Assembly: GCF_024341905.1 (NCBI RefSeq)
Contig: NZ_BQXY01000006.1
Coordinates: 248,001-312,000 of the forward strand
Reading direction: 5' to 3'
DNA: 64,000 nt
DNA from: Clostridium folliculivorans
Lineage (GTDB): Bacteria > Bacillota > Clostridia > Clostridiales > Clostridiaceae
The translations under genes were made by a program, and so were the position numbers. The first letter of the stretch is position 1, and each line of letters opens with the position of its first letter. This document shows, piece after piece, positions 53,771-63,669 of the stretch. The notes under the pieces were generated by a model, which saw only the letters and a list, made by a program, of their open reading frames with translations, searched no databases and was not told the DNA's origin.

Positions 53771-55750
53771 ATGGAAAAGATAAAAAGGAAGGTAATTGGT
53801 GAGCCCTTAAAATCATCACAAATCACACATGAAAAGTTTAGTGTATTCAGAGGTCTGCCAATATTATCATCTGATGCAATTTCTTCAGTTGCATATGCTT
53901 GTGAAGAAATACTTATAGTACTCATTCCAGTAATGGGGATACTTTCATACAAGTATTTGATATATGTTACTGCGGCAATAATTGCATTATTATGTATTTT
54001 GATTTTTTCTTATAGACAAACAATTGACAGTTATCCTAAAGGTGGAGGTTCATATATAGTTTCAAGGGAGAACTTAGGTGTAACACCAAGTTTATTGGCT
54101 GGTGCGTCACTAACCACAGATTATATATTGACTGTGGCAGTAAGTTCCACTGCTGGTGTTGCTGCTATAACTTCAGCATTTCCGGTACTTTTAGAATTTA
54201 GAGTTCCGTTAACTTTACTTATAATAACTATAATGACTGTTGGTAATTTAAGAGGAGTTAGGGAATCAGCTAAGTTATTCAGCATACCTACATATTTCTT
54301 CTTGTTTATTAGTTTATTAATGATAGCAGTTGGTGTTATTAAATATCTTATATACGGATATGTTCCGATTGAGACAGCTCAAGTAGCACAAATGCAAAAC
54401 ACAATTGGTGATATGACATTATTCTTGTTCTTGAGAGCTTTCGCAGCAGGTTGTACAGCTCTTACAGGTATAGAAGCTGTTAGTGATGGAGTTGCTAACT
54501 TCAAAGCACCTGCAACTAAGAATGCGAAAAGGGTACTAAGTTTATTGTTTTTAATAGTTGTTGTTATATTTGGCGGTGTGTCTTACCTATCAACAATTTA
54601 TCATACAACAGCAGGTGGAGATAGAACAGTTATATCTCAGATTGCTGGTCAAGTTTTTGGACAAAATAGTTTATTGTTCTTCGTGATGCAATTTGCTACT
54701 ACTTTAATTCTTATAATGGCTGCAAATACAGCATTTTCAGATTTTCCATTGCTGCTTTCCTTTATAGCTAAAGATGGATTTGCACCAAGACAGTTTGCTA
54801 AAAGAGGAGATAGATTAAGTTTCTCTAATGGTATAATATTACTTGCAGTTGCTGCTGCTATATTGGTTATTGTATTTAAGGGTGAAAATCACTTAATGTT
54901 GCCTCTATATGCGATTGGTGTATTTATATCATTTACTTTATCCCAAAGTGGTATGGTAATGAGATGGATCAGAACAAAAGCACCAGGTTGGAAGCATAAA
55001 GCTTTTATAAATGGTTTAGGAGCTACAATAACATTTATAACTTTGATCGTGATATCTATAGTTAAGTTTAAGCATGGAGCATGGGTCGTTATAATACTTA
55101 TCCCATCGTTAATGCTTCTTATGAAGAGAATAAGAAGACATTACGCTAAAGTGGCTAGACAACTAAGCTTAGATAATAACTACTTCCCAGTGTTTAATAG
55201 TAATGCTGCTAAAAGATTTATAGTTCCAGTAGGAGCTTTAAATGAGGCTGTTGTAAAGACAATAAACTATGCAAAATGTTTATCTGATGATATAACTGCT
55301 TTCCATGCATCTACAGATGAAGAAGAAACAGCAAAGCTTCAAGAAAAGTGGGATAAATATGAAATGGGAATTCCACTTATAGTGAGAGAAGTTGATTATA
55401 GAGAAGTTGTTAATCCATTAGTAGATTTTATAGAGAATGGTGACTTTAGACAAAGCAAAAAAGATATGGTTACTGTTGTTATCCCTCAGTTTAATGCAGA
55501 AAAATGGTGGGGAAATGCACTTCATAACCAAACTGCAATGTTCTTGAGAAGTACATTACTTAAGAGAAGAAACATAGCTGTTATATCTGTTCCATTTATT
55601 ATAGAAAATGATTATGATACACAAAACATGGAAAAGGTATTAGAAGAATATACAGACAAAGAATGTTTTAAATGTAAGGAGACAGAAAAAGCTCAAGAAA
55701 AAAAGTGTGAAAGTGAAAAAACTGAGCAAACAGATAAGAATAGTAATTAA
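53771..55750 (+). CDS. KimA/YdaO-type APC potassium transporter
   Basis: This 659-residue membrane protein of the APC superfamily has about twelve helices and a cytoplasmic C-terminus of about 180 residues. Its N-terminus PILSSDAISSVAYACEEILI and SYPKGGGSYIVSRENLG match the KimA family. KimA is a proton-coupled K+ importer inhibited by c-di-AMP in Bacillus. The C-terminus ends in a Lys/Glu/Cys-rich low-complexity tail (KECFKCKETEKAQEKKCESEK). GGGAGAGG precedes the start. Confidence 0.85.
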   Translation: MEKIKRKVIGEPLKSSQITHEKFSVFRGLPILSSDAISSVAYACEEILIVLIPVMGILSYKYLIYVTAAIIALLCILIFSYRQTIDSYPKGGGSYIVSRENLGVTPSLLAGASLTTDYILTVAVSSTAGVAAITSAFPVLLEFRVPLTLLIITIMTVGNLRGVRESAKLFSIPTYFFLFISLLMIAVGVIKYLIYGYVPIETAQVAQMQNTIGDMTLFLFLRAFAAGCTALTGIEAVSDGVANFKAPATKNAKRVLSLLFLIVVVIFGGVSYLSTIYHTTAGGDRTVISQIAGQVFGQNSLLFFVMQFATTLILIMAANTAFSDFPLLLSFIAKDGFAPRQFAKRGDRLSFSNGIILLAVAAAILVIVFKGENHLMLPLYAIGVFISFTLSQSGMVMRWIRTKAPGWKHKAFINGLGATITFITLIVISIVKFKHGAWVVIILIPSLMLLMKRIRRHYAKVARQLSLDNNYFPVFNSNAAKRFIVPVGALNEAVVKTINYAKCLSDDITAFHASTDEEETAKLQEKWDKYEMGIPLIVREVDYREVVNPLVDFIENGDFRQSKKDMVTVVIPQFNAEKWWGNALHNQTAMFLRSTLLKRRNIAVISVPFIIENDYDTQNMEKVLEEYTDKECFKCKETEKAQEKKCESEKTEQTDKNSN

Positions 55751-55790
55751 AGAAAATAATAGAAAAAAAGAGAAAAGTGATAAGAAATAG

Positions 55791-55845
55791 AGATAATAGG
55801 AGAAAACCGCAGTTAAGGTCTAGTGGGTTTACTCCTATTATCTTA
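55791..55845 (+). terminator. Terminator after the KimA-type transporter
   Basis: AGATAATAGGAG pairs with CTCCTATTATCT around a long loop with inner AAACC/GGGTTT pairing; weak T-run. Confidence 0.6.
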
Positions 55846-55854
55846 ATTGGATAT

Positions 55855-55882
55855 TTGAACCTATAGACTTTTCTTGTATAAT
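55855..55882 (+). promoter_or_regulatory. Promoter of the metA riboswitch transcript
   Basis: TTGAAC at 55855 and TATAAT at 55877, 16-base spacer, 28 bp before the SAM aptamer. Confidence 0.7.
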
Positions 55883-55910
55883 TATAGCAAACATAATTGA
55901 ATATTTAGGT

Positions 55911-56108
55911 CTTTTATCAAGAACGGTGGAGGGACTGGCCCTTTGAAGCCTAGCAACAGCTAGCAGTCATTAGCTAGAATTGTGCTAAATCCTGCAGGAT
56001 TATATTCCTGAGAGATAATAGATATATGCTAAACACATTGAAATTGTATATTTGCAATGTTTTTTAAGCTATTTCTCTATCTCTATAGAAAAATAGCTTT
56101 TATTTTTT
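55911..56108 (+). ncRNA. SAM-I (S-box) riboswitch of metA-hom
   Basis: P1 CTTTTATC/GATAATAG (55911, 56014) with GAACGGTGGAGGGACTGGCC, CCTAGCAACAGCTAG, TGTGCTAAATCC and CCTGAGAGAT. A terminator pairs AAGCTATTTCTCTAT with TATAGAAAAATAGCTTT (56066-56101), then T-rich. High SAM should stop transcription before metA. Confidence 0.93.
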
Positions 56109-56136
56109 ATTCAGCATTTTTCAATAGAGATAGTTT

Positions 56137-56240
56137 TAGAGATATACTAGTTCGAATTGAAATCTATTTTTAAAACTCTCACGGCTTTTGGCGAGAGGAT
56201 TTTGAAATATAAGTTTTATTACGAAGTGGTACATCTATAA
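56137..56240. repeat. MITE-like palindromic element, family 2, copy 7
   Basis: This ~104-bp copy has ends TTAGAGATATACTAGTTCGA and CGAAGTGGTACATCTATAA, closest to copy 1. It is inserted in the leader between the SAM riboswitch terminator and metA. Confidence 0.75.
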
Positions 56241-56259
56241 CGGATTATTTTATGATAGA

Positions 56260-56306
56260 AGACTACCTATGATTTTTTGAAATCATATTAGGTGGTCTTT
56301 TATTTT
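56260..56306 (+). terminator. metA: Second terminator-like hairpin in the metA leader
   Basis: AGACTACCTATGATTT pairs with AAATCATATTAGGTGGTC, followed by TTTATTTTA. It lies after the SAM riboswitch and the MITE, 43 bp before the metA start. Confidence 0.65.
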
Positions 56307-56348
56307 ACTATTTTATATAGATTTCAAATTTGGGGAGGTAAGGCAGGT

Positions 56349-57212
56349 ATGACTATATACTGTAAATCAAAATTAATGGGAGCAGATTTAATAAAATATA
56401 ATAAAAATATTGTAATAGACAGAGTTGAAAAGAACTTACCTAAAATAGGAATTCTAAATTTAATGCCAAATAAGTATGAAACAGAAAGGCAGCTTTTAGA
56501 ATTGCTATCTAGAACTTCTTTAAGTATAGAGGTTAAGTTTATAAGGCTTGTTACACATGAATGCAAGTCTGTTCCAAAAGAATACTTAATTGAAAATTAT
56601 GAAGCTTTTAATGATATTAAAAATGAATTGGATTGTTTAATTGTAACAGGAGCACCAGTAGAAAAATTAGATTTCGAAGAAGTATCTTATATAGATGAGT
56701 TAAATGAAATACTAAACTTTGCTAAGGAGAATAATAAGAAGTCCATATTTATATGTTGGGGAGCTCAAGCGGCATTAAATCATTATCATGGAATTCGTAA
56801 AGAACTTTGTGATAGAAAAGTTTTTGGGATATTTGACCATAAAAAATTAGAAAACCACTGGATTCTAGAAGGTATAAGCAATGATCTTTTTGCTCCTCAT
56901 TCTAGACATACAAAACTAGTAAGTGCAGATGTAGAAGCTTGTAAGGCTTTAAAGGTTATAGCAAAATCAGATGAGGCAGGAGAATATGTAATAATTGATG
57001 ACAATTCTTTATATATACTAGGGCATTGCGAATATCATAAGGAAACTTTGAAAAATGAGTATTTTAGAGATTTGAACAAGGGATTACCTATAGATATACC
57101 AAAAAATTATTTTGTAAAGAATGATCCGTACAATGACATAATTGAAAGCTGGAAAGAAGATGGAATAAGGTTATATGATAACTGGCTTAAAAATTTTATA
57201 GTAGGATTTTAA
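56349..57212 (+). CDS. metA: Homoserine O-acyltransferase (MetA type)
   Basis: This 287-residue enzyme has KIGILNLMPNKYETERQLLELL, the Cys nucleophile region ICWGAQAALNHYHGI, SRHTKL and GHCEYHKETLKNEYFRD. MetA activates homoserine with acetyl- or succinyl-CoA. The presence of an O-acetylhomoserine-type sulfhydrylase at 26.6 kb suggests the acetyl donor here, an inference. The protein is slightly shorter than E. coli MetA at its N-terminus. The start at 56349 follows GGGGAGG; an in-frame ATG at 56292 has no such site. It overlaps the next ORF's ATGA. Confidence 0.92.
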   Translation: MTIYCKSKLMGADLIKYNKNIVIDRVEKNLPKIGILNLMPNKYETERQLLELLSRTSLSIEVKFIRLVTHECKSVPKEYLIENYEAFNDIKNELDCLIVTGAPVEKLDFEEVSYIDELNEILNFAKENNKKSIFICWGAQAALNHYHGIRKELCDRKVFGIFDHKKLENHWILEGISNDLFAPHSRHTKLVSADVEACKALKVIAKSDEAGEYVIIDDNSLYILGHCEYHKETLKNEYFRDLNKGLPIDIPKNYFVKNDPYNDIIESWKEDGIRLYDNWLKNFIVGF

Positions 57213-57229
57213 TGAAAAGGGAGGCTTAT

Positions 57230-58453
57230 ATGAAAAAGATAGCGGTATTAGGTTATGGTGTGGTTGGAACAGGACTTATAGAATTAATAGAAAAAAACAA
57301 GAATAGAGATGGAGAAGCTGAAATCCAAGTTGAAACAATATTAGTAAAACATAAAGAAAAGCATCTTAAGAAAAAATTAAGTGACAAGATAACAGATGAT
57401 TTTGAGGACGTCTTTTCTAAGGAGTGGGATATACTCGTAGAGGTTATTGGGGGAATAAATCCTGCTTACCAATATGTAAAGAGAGCTTTAGCACTTGGAA
57501 AACATGTGGTTACTGCTAACAAGGATTTGATTGCAGAATATGGTGATGAGCTTTTTCAATTAGCAAAGGATAACAGAGTTTCGTTAAAATTTGAAGCTTC
57601 AGTTGCAGGGGGAATACCAATTATAAAACCTCTTACTGAATCCTTAAGTGGTAATGATATAAGAAGTGTAAAAGGTATAATAAATGGGACTACTAATTTT
57701 ATACTTTCGAAGATGTATGAAGAAGGTGTAGAATATGAAGAAGCTCTTAGAGAAGCACAAGTGCTAGGTTTTGCTGAAGCGAATCCCGATTCAGATGTAT
57801 TAGGATATGATGCTGCTAGAAAGCTTGCTATCCTTTCCACCTTAGCCTTTAAAAAGAGAGTTTTTTGGAAGGATATAGAGGTAGAAGGTATAACAACTAT
57901 AGATAGTAAGGATTTTGCATATGCAAAGAGAGCAAACTGTAAAATAAAGTTATTATCTTATAGTAGAAAGGAAGAAAATAAGGTTTTTGCTTCTGTAAAA
58001 CCAGTTTTGATAGATAGTGAATCTGATTTTTACAGAGTAAACAATGAAGTTAATTCAGTTATTGTTAGTGGAGATGCTGTTGGTGAATTAGTATTTAAAG
58101 GTAGTGGAGCAGGTATGCTTCCTACAGCATCAGCTGTATATGGAGATATTATTGATCTAGCTTTTAATAAAAATAGCATTGTAATAAATAGCTTCTCAGA
58201 AGATAAGTTTAATTTAGAGTCAAATCTAAAAGAAAGAGTTCAAAGTCTTATTAGAATTCATACAGATAATAAGGAAAATCTTATTAAGGAATTGAATGAT
58301 AGATTTTTAGCTGCTGAGTTTATTGATATATTCGATAATGAGATAGGTCTGTTAGTTGATGGATATACAGAAGGTGAGATAGAAGAAGGCTTAATTTTAT
58401 TAAAGAAACTATCCTACGTGAACAATGCCAAAAAAATACTGAAAGTAAGTTAG
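57230..58453 (+). CDS. hom: Homoserine dehydrogenase
   Basis: This 407-residue enzyme has the dinucleotide-binding KKIAVLGYGVVGTGL, ANKDLIAEYG, the substrate site GGIPIIKPL, GIINGTTNFIL and a C-terminal region that resembles a degenerate ACT domain. It reduces aspartate semialdehyde to homoserine for Met and Thr synthesis. The start at 57230 with GGGAGG is preferred over ATG 57212. Pairing with metA in one SAM-controlled operon links homoserine supply to methionine demand. Confidence 0.95.
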   Translation: MKKIAVLGYGVVGTGLIELIEKNKNRDGEAEIQVETILVKHKEKHLKKKLSDKITDDFEDVFSKEWDILVEVIGGINPAYQYVKRALALGKHVVTANKDLIAEYGDELFQLAKDNRVSLKFEASVAGGIPIIKPLTESLSGNDIRSVKGIINGTTNFILSKMYEEGVEYEEALREAQVLGFAEANPDSDVLGYDAARKLAILSTLAFKKRVFWKDIEVEGITTIDSKDFAYAKRANCKIKLLSYSRKEENKVFASVKPVLIDSESDFYRVNNEVNSVIVSGDAVGELVFKGSGAGMLPTASAVYGDIIDLAFNKNSIVINSFSEDKFNLESNLKERVQSLIRIHTDNKENLIKELNDRFLAAEFIDIFDNEIGLLVDGYTEGEIEEGLILLKKLSYVNNAKKILKVS

Positions 58454-58455
58454 TG

Positions 58456-58488
58456 AAAAGTCAACTGAATAAAGTTGACTTTTTTTAC
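58456..58488 (+). terminator. Terminator after hom
   Basis: AAAAGTCAACT pairs with AGTTGACTTTT around 6 bases, then seven T. Confidence 0.8.
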
Positions 58489-58623
58489 TGCAAATGAAAG
58501 TATAAAGGTTTTATTTAAATATATTGAAAAAGCACTGCAAATCTAAAAAAAGTGACATTGTAAATACCTGAAACAATCTTATAATTTAGAAGTGAAATAC
58601 ATTGTAGAAGGGAATTTAATATT

Positions 58624-59757
58624 ATGGATTATAAATTGAATAGTGAAGATAAGATATGGTTAGAGAGAACCTTTGATAAAATTCAGTATAAGATGTATGC
58701 TCAATGTCAACGAATAGGTGATATTATACCTTATATTTCAGAAAATGGAGTATACGATGATATGGGGGAAAGAGATATTACGTGGTGGACAAATGGATTT
58801 TGGAGTGGAATACTATGGCAAATATATAATGCAACCAAAGAAGAAAAATATAAAATAGTTGCTGAGAAAGTAGAAAAAAGATTAGATAAAGCTTTTGAAA
58901 GCTTTGATGGATTGCATCATGATGTAGGTTTTACTTGGCTTCACTGCTCTATAGCAAACTATAGGCTTACTGCAAATGAAAAGTCGAAAATTAGAGGCTT
59001 ACATGCAGCAAATTTACTGGCTGGCAGATATAACCTTAGGGGAAAGTTTATTAGATCATGGAATAGTGATCATACTGGGTGGGTTATAGTGGACAGCATG
59101 ATGAATATTCCAATACTATATTGGGCAAGTGAAACCTTTGATGATCCGAGATTTAAATTCATAGCGGAAGAGCACGCTGAAACCGTAAGAAAGAAAATAG
59201 TTAGAGAGGATGGCTCTTGTAATCATATTGTTATTTTAGATCCATTTACAGGAGAGCTGATTGATAATCCTGCAGGGCAAGGATTTGAAACTGGTTCTTC
59301 TTGGTCAAGAGGACAGGCTTGGGCTATTTACGGATTTGCTTTAAGTTACCATCATACAAAGAATGAAGTTTATCTTGAAACTGCTAAAAAGATAGCTCAC
59401 TATTTCATTGCTAATGTAGCTAACACAGGTAATATTCCGCTTTGTGATTTTCGTTCTCCAAAAGAGCCAGTGAAATTTGATACTACAGCAGGTGTTTGCG
59501 CAGCCTGTGGCTTACTTGAAATAGCAGAGGGTGTTCCAGAATTTGAAAAGGATTTCTATGTGAACTCAGCTATATCTATACTAAAAGCTATAGAAGATAA
59601 ATGCTGTGATTGGGATATTGATAGAGATTCTATAGTTAGCCATGGAACTGTTGCTTATCACGATGAAAATGGGCAGCATGTTAAGCTGATTTATGGAGAC
59701 TATTTCTTTATAGAAGGTGTATTGAGGCTATTAAATAAAGATCTTTTCATGTGGTAA
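58624..59757 (+). CDS. GH88-family unsaturated glucuronyl hydrolase
   Basis: This 377-residue (alpha/alpha)6-barrel hydrolase has the two catalytic Asp contexts GLHHDVGF and IVDSMMN, WWTNGFWSG and GSSWSRGQAWAIYGF. It removes 4,5-unsaturated uronic acids left by polysaccharide lyases from oligosaccharides such as hyaluronan, heparin or pectin fragments. It has no signal peptide, so it acts on imported oligosaccharides. AGAAGGG lies before the start. It is followed 53 bp later by the DUF2264 gene. Confidence 0.9.
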   Translation: MDYKLNSEDKIWLERTFDKIQYKMYAQCQRIGDIIPYISENGVYDDMGERDITWWTNGFWSGILWQIYNATKEEKYKIVAEKVEKRLDKAFESFDGLHHDVGFTWLHCSIANYRLTANEKSKIRGLHAANLLAGRYNLRGKFIRSWNSDHTGWVIVDSMMNIPILYWASETFDDPRFKFIAEEHAETVRKKIVREDGSCNHIVILDPFTGELIDNPAGQGFETGSSWSRGQAWAIYGFALSYHHTKNEVYLETAKKIAHYFIANVANTGNIPLCDFRSPKEPVKFDTTAGVCAACGLLEIAEGVPEFEKDFYVNSAISILKAIEDKCCDWDIDRDSIVSHGTVAYHDENGQHVKLIYGDYFFIEGVLRLLNKDLFMW

Positions 59758-59810
59758 TTAAAAAGTTTGAAAGGGGTTTATAAAGGGTTTAGAAAAATAA
59801 GGGGGATTCT

Positions 59811-61622
59811 ATGAGTACTATAGAAAATAGATCTGATTTAGTAAAATTGACAGAAGAATTTTTAAAACCGATTATGAGTAAGTTTTCAGAAGGGAATGCA
59901 TACTTGAATTTTGGAGTTACAGAAGCTCACTATGGCAAAAAAGTTGCTGGGTTTGAGGCTTTTTCAAGACCTTTGTGGGCAGTGTTCTTTAGTTTGGCAA
60001 GTGGAGAAGAATTAAAAGAACTAGGCTACTTTATTGAAGGAATTAAAAATGGTACTAATCCCAATCATAAGGAATATTGGGGTGAAGTTAAAGATTATTC
60101 TCAAAAGTTAGTTGAAATGGCCGTCTATGGTGTAGGGCTAATAATGGCTGGGGATAAGTTGTTAGCTTATTTCAATGAAAAAGAAAAAGCAAATTTTTTA
60201 AATTGGCTTAGTGTAGAGATACAGAGGGAAGTTCCTGATAACAACTGGCATTTTTTTAGAATACTTGTTTCTATAGGGCTAAAAAAAGTAGGATGGAATT
60301 TTAATAAAAAGGTTTTAGAAGATAGCTTGGAACGAGTTGAAGAATTTTATATAGGTGATGGCTGGTATTCAGATGGATTAACTAACCAAAGGGATTACTA
60401 TATATCCTTCGCAATGCATTTTTATGGTCTTATATATGCTAAGGCTATGAAGAATGAGGATTCTGATAGATCTAAAATATTTAAGAGAAGAGCATATATC
60501 TTCGCGAAAGATTTTATTTACTGGTTTGATAAGGAAGGAAAAGCATTGCCTTTTGGAAGAAGTTTAACTTACAGATTTGCACAGTGTGCTTTTTGGAGTG
60601 CTATGGTAAATGCAGATTTAAGGCCTTATTCGTTAGGCGTAATGAAGGGGATTATACTAAGACATTTAAGATGGTGGATAAAGCAACCTATACTTTCTGA
60701 TGATGGATTATTAACCATTGGATATGGGTATGGAAATATATCTATGGCTGAAGAGTATAATGCACCAGGATCTCCTTATTGGGCTTTTAAAAGTTTTCTG
60801 ATATTGGCACTGAAGGAAGATAGTGAATTTTGGCAAGCGAAAGAAGAACCATTGCCAAGAATTGAAGAAATACATGTAATAAAGCCTGCATTTATGATAT
60901 TAAATCACGATGAAGGTTCAAAACATGTGTTTTGTATAACTTCAGGACAATATGCAGATTTTGAACCTAATCATACGCAGGAGAAGTATACAAAGTTTGC
61001 ATATTCCAATCACTTTGGCTTTAACATATCTAAAGATAACTATGGCATAGAAAAATTCGCCTTTGATTCTTGTTTAGCGTTTAGTGAAAGAGACAATTAC
61101 TATAGAACTAGACGTAGATGCGATAAGATTAAAATAGAAGGAAATACTATTTTTTCAGAGTGGCATCCTTGGGAAAATGTCAGGGTACAAACCTGGTTAG
61201 TTGCTTTGGGGCAATGGCATATAAGAGTCCATAAAATTAATACTAAGAGAAAGCTTGATATCATAGAAGGAGGATTTCCGGTAATAGCATCTGAATTACG
61301 AGATATATGTATAGAGAAAGAGTATTTTATCTGTAAGGGAGAAAATGGAGTTTCAGCAATAGTAGATTTACTTAATAACAGAGAGGTATTATGTAAGTAT
61401 ACGCCTCCAAATTCTAACGTTATGTATCCAAGCAGAATGAGAATTCCAGGATTATATGCCTCTGTTGATGAAGGCGAGCGTCTGTTTGCTACAGCGGTGT
61501 TGGCTCATCCTGATGAAAATACTTTTGATGAGTTATGGAAGTTTAAACCTAGTATGACTATACTTAATAGTAATATTGAGATTACTTATAAGGACGAAAT
61601 AATCAAGTTATTATTAACTTAA
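59811..61622 (+). CDS. DUF2264 protein, probable polysaccharide-degradation partner
   Basis: This 603-residue protein has the DUF2264 pattern ...GFEAFSRPLWAVFFSLASG near the N-terminus, WYSDGLTNQRDYYISFAMHFYG and an alpha-barrel followed by a beta-rich half. DUF2264 members are often encoded with GH88/GH105 enzymes in polysaccharide utilisation regions; the exact activity is unknown. It is translated after GH88 with its own GGGGG site. No transporter or lyase is adjacent. Confidence 0.85.
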   Translation: MSTIENRSDLVKLTEEFLKPIMSKFSEGNAYLNFGVTEAHYGKKVAGFEAFSRPLWAVFFSLASGEELKELGYFIEGIKNGTNPNHKEYWGEVKDYSQKLVEMAVYGVGLIMAGDKLLAYFNEKEKANFLNWLSVEIQREVPDNNWHFFRILVSIGLKKVGWNFNKKVLEDSLERVEEFYIGDGWYSDGLTNQRDYYISFAMHFYGLIYAKAMKNEDSDRSKIFKRRAYIFAKDFIYWFDKEGKALPFGRSLTYRFAQCAFWSAMVNADLRPYSLGVMKGIILRHLRWWIKQPILSDDGLLTIGYGYGNISMAEEYNAPGSPYWAFKSFLILALKEDSEFWQAKEEPLPRIEEIHVIKPAFMILNHDEGSKHVFCITSGQYADFEPNHTQEKYTKFAYSNHFGFNISKDNYGIEKFAFDSCLAFSERDNYYRTRRRCDKIKIEGNTIFSEWHPWENVRVQTWLVALGQWHIRVHKINTKRKLDIIEGGFPVIASELRDICIEKEYFICKGENGVSAIVDLLNNREVLCKYTPPNSNVMYPSRMRIPGLYASVDEGERLFATAVLAHPDENTFDELWKFKPSMTILNSNIEITYKDEIIKLLLT

Positions 61623-61709
61623 TATCTATAAGGTTTTGCTAAAGTCAAGGGTGGATATAATATTGTAAAATTATATATAGATAATACATTTGTAAGATTG
61701 TAAACTAAT

Positions 61710-61758
61710 AAAAGGATTGTCTCATGAACTTGATTTGTTAATGGAACAGTCCTTTTTG
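61710..61758 (+). terminator. Terminator after the DUF2264 gene
   Basis: AAAAGGATTGT pairs with ACAGTCCTTTTT around a long loop, followed by G/T-rich DNA. Confidence 0.6.
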
Positions 61759-61803
61759 TGTTTGTAAATAAAATAGGATAAATATCATCTTAATACCCGT
61801 CCG

Positions 61804-61832
61804 TTGCGTTATGATAAATTAAGTACTATAAT
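61804..61832 (+). promoter_or_regulatory. Promoter of the ClC gene
   Basis: TTGCGT at 61804 and TATAAT at 61827 with a 17-base spacer, 41 bp before the start codon. Confidence 0.6.
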
Positions 61833-61872
61833 GTAAAAGTATTTTCATAATTATAAATGGAGATGAATATTA

Positions 61873-63441
61873 ATGACGGATAATAATAAAAATAATGCCT
61901 ACAATACTATATCTCACTGGCAAGACTTTAAGATTAAAATCATGCTAGAAGGTATTATTGTAGGTGTTTTTTCAGGCTTATTGGTTGTGTTTTATAGGGT
62001 AGCTCTAGAAAAAGCTGAGGAATTTAGAAATAAATTAATAGTAGCTCACTCTTCAAATTTATTAGTAGATATTATATGGTTTTTAGCACTAATAATCTGT
62101 GCAGTAATTGTAGGAAAAATGGTACAAGATGAACCTATGATAAGCGGTAGTGGTATTCCTCAAGTAGAAGCAGTACTACGTGGAAGACTTAAGATGAAAT
62201 GGTTACCTGTGATTATTAAAAAATTTATTGGCGGAGTAATATCTATAGGAGCAGGCCTTTCATTAGGACGTGAGGGCCCTTCCATTCAACTAGGAGCTGC
62301 AGTTGGACAAGGATTCAGTAGAATATTTAAAAGACTTAAGGTTGAGGAAAGATATCTTATTACAAGTGGAGCTAGTGCGGGGCTATCAGCGGCTTTTAAT
62401 GCACCTCTTGCTGGAGTGATGTTTGCATTAGAGGAAGTGCATAAACATTTTTCCCCTTTAGTTTTATTATCAGCAATGTCTGCGTCTTTGACAGCAGACG
62501 TAGTTTCAAGATATTTCTTTGGGTTAAGTCCAGTGTTTAACTTTCAACATATAACTTTGCTGCCATTGGATACCTATGGGTATATAATAGTATTGGGTAT
62601 TATAGTCGGTATGTTTGGAGTAGTATATAACTATACTCTTATTAAGACGTTAAAGATATATGAAAATCAAAAGTGGCTTCCAGCAAAGTTTAAAATGGTG
62701 ATACCATTTATATTGGCGGGAATACTAATGATAGTTTTACCAGTTGCTTTAGGTGGAGGACACTCCATAATAAATGAATTGATATCAGGCAATTTTACAA
62801 TGAAGATGCTTGTTGTAATTTTAGTAATAAAATTTTTATATTCTATGATAAGTTTTGGGTCTGGAGCTCCCGGGGGCATATTCTTCCCCTTATTAGTACT
62901 AGGAGCTCTTACAGGAAGTATTTATGGAAAGGTACTTGTTCACTTTTTTTATTTAAATCCGATGTATATAAATAATTTTGTAATATTAGCTATGGCTGGA
63001 TATTTTGCAGCTATTGTAAGAGCACCAATTACAGGAAGTATACTGATAACGGAAATGACAGGTTCTCTTACTCATCTATTATCTTTGAGCATTGTATCAA
63101 TTGTAGCTTATATTGTAGCAGATTTATTAAGGTCTGAGCCTATATATGAATCGCTACTTCAAAGAATTCTTAAAAATGAAGGTAATCATAATCAATCGGA
63201 AGATTATGCAAATAAGATTATTTTAGAAATACCAGTATTTATGGACTCTGAAATAGAAGGAAAGCAAATAAAAGATCTAAGCTTGCCTGAAAAGTGTTTA
63301 GTTGTAGCAATAAAGAAAGGCGAGCAAGAAATAATCCCTAGAGGAGATACCATAATTTCTTCAGGAGATTTCCTTCATATCCTTGTAAGTGAAAGTGGTG
63401 CAGCAGAAATAAATGAATATTTAACCGATATGGGAAGATAG
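61873..63441 (+). CDS. ClC-type Cl-/H+ antiporter with C-terminal TrkA-C domain
   Basis: This 522-residue membrane protein carries GSGIPQVE, the selectivity-filter GREGPSIQLG with the gating Glu, LAGVMFALEEVHKHF (internal proton Glu) and GAPGGIFFPLLVLGAL. Its last ~80 residues form a TrkA-C type regulatory domain (KCLVVAIKKGEQEIIPRGDT). Conservation of both glutamates indicates Cl-/H+ exchange rather than passive channel or fluoride exporter (which have altered filters). It is a single gene. Confidence 0.92.
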   Translation: MTDNNKNNAYNTISHWQDFKIKIMLEGIIVGVFSGLLVVFYRVALEKAEEFRNKLIVAHSSNLLVDIIWFLALIICAVIVGKMVQDEPMISGSGIPQVEAVLRGRLKMKWLPVIIKKFIGGVISIGAGLSLGREGPSIQLGAAVGQGFSRIFKRLKVEERYLITSGASAGLSAAFNAPLAGVMFALEEVHKHFSPLVLLSAMSASLTADVVSRYFFGLSPVFNFQHITLLPLDTYGYIIVLGIIVGMFGVVYNYTLIKTLKIYENQKWLPAKFKMVIPFILAGILMIVLPVALGGGHSIINELISGNFTMKMLVVILVIKFLYSMISFGSGAPGGIFFPLLVLGALTGSIYGKVLVHFFYLNPMYINNFVILAMAGYFAAIVRAPITGSILITEMTGSLTHLLSLSIVSIVAYIVADLLRSEPIYESLLQRILKNEGNHNQSEDYANKIILEIPVFMDSEIEGKQIKDLSLPEKCLVVAIKKGEQEIIPRGDTIISSGDFLHILVSESGAAEINEYLTDMGR

Positions 63442-63669
63442 ATAACAAAGGGTTACATTAATTTTAATTACTGAGTCATGAAGTATCTAATTCATCAACT
63501 GAAACTACTACAAAGTCATGACCGTGGATATGCATTGAGTGAGAGTTGATTGATGATATTAGACTTTTAAAATAATTAATATTTAAGGAGCAAAACAATC
63601 TAATATAGAAAAATAATGATAAAAGGTGTTATAATATTTTGTACGAAATTATTATAATGAGGTGAACAT

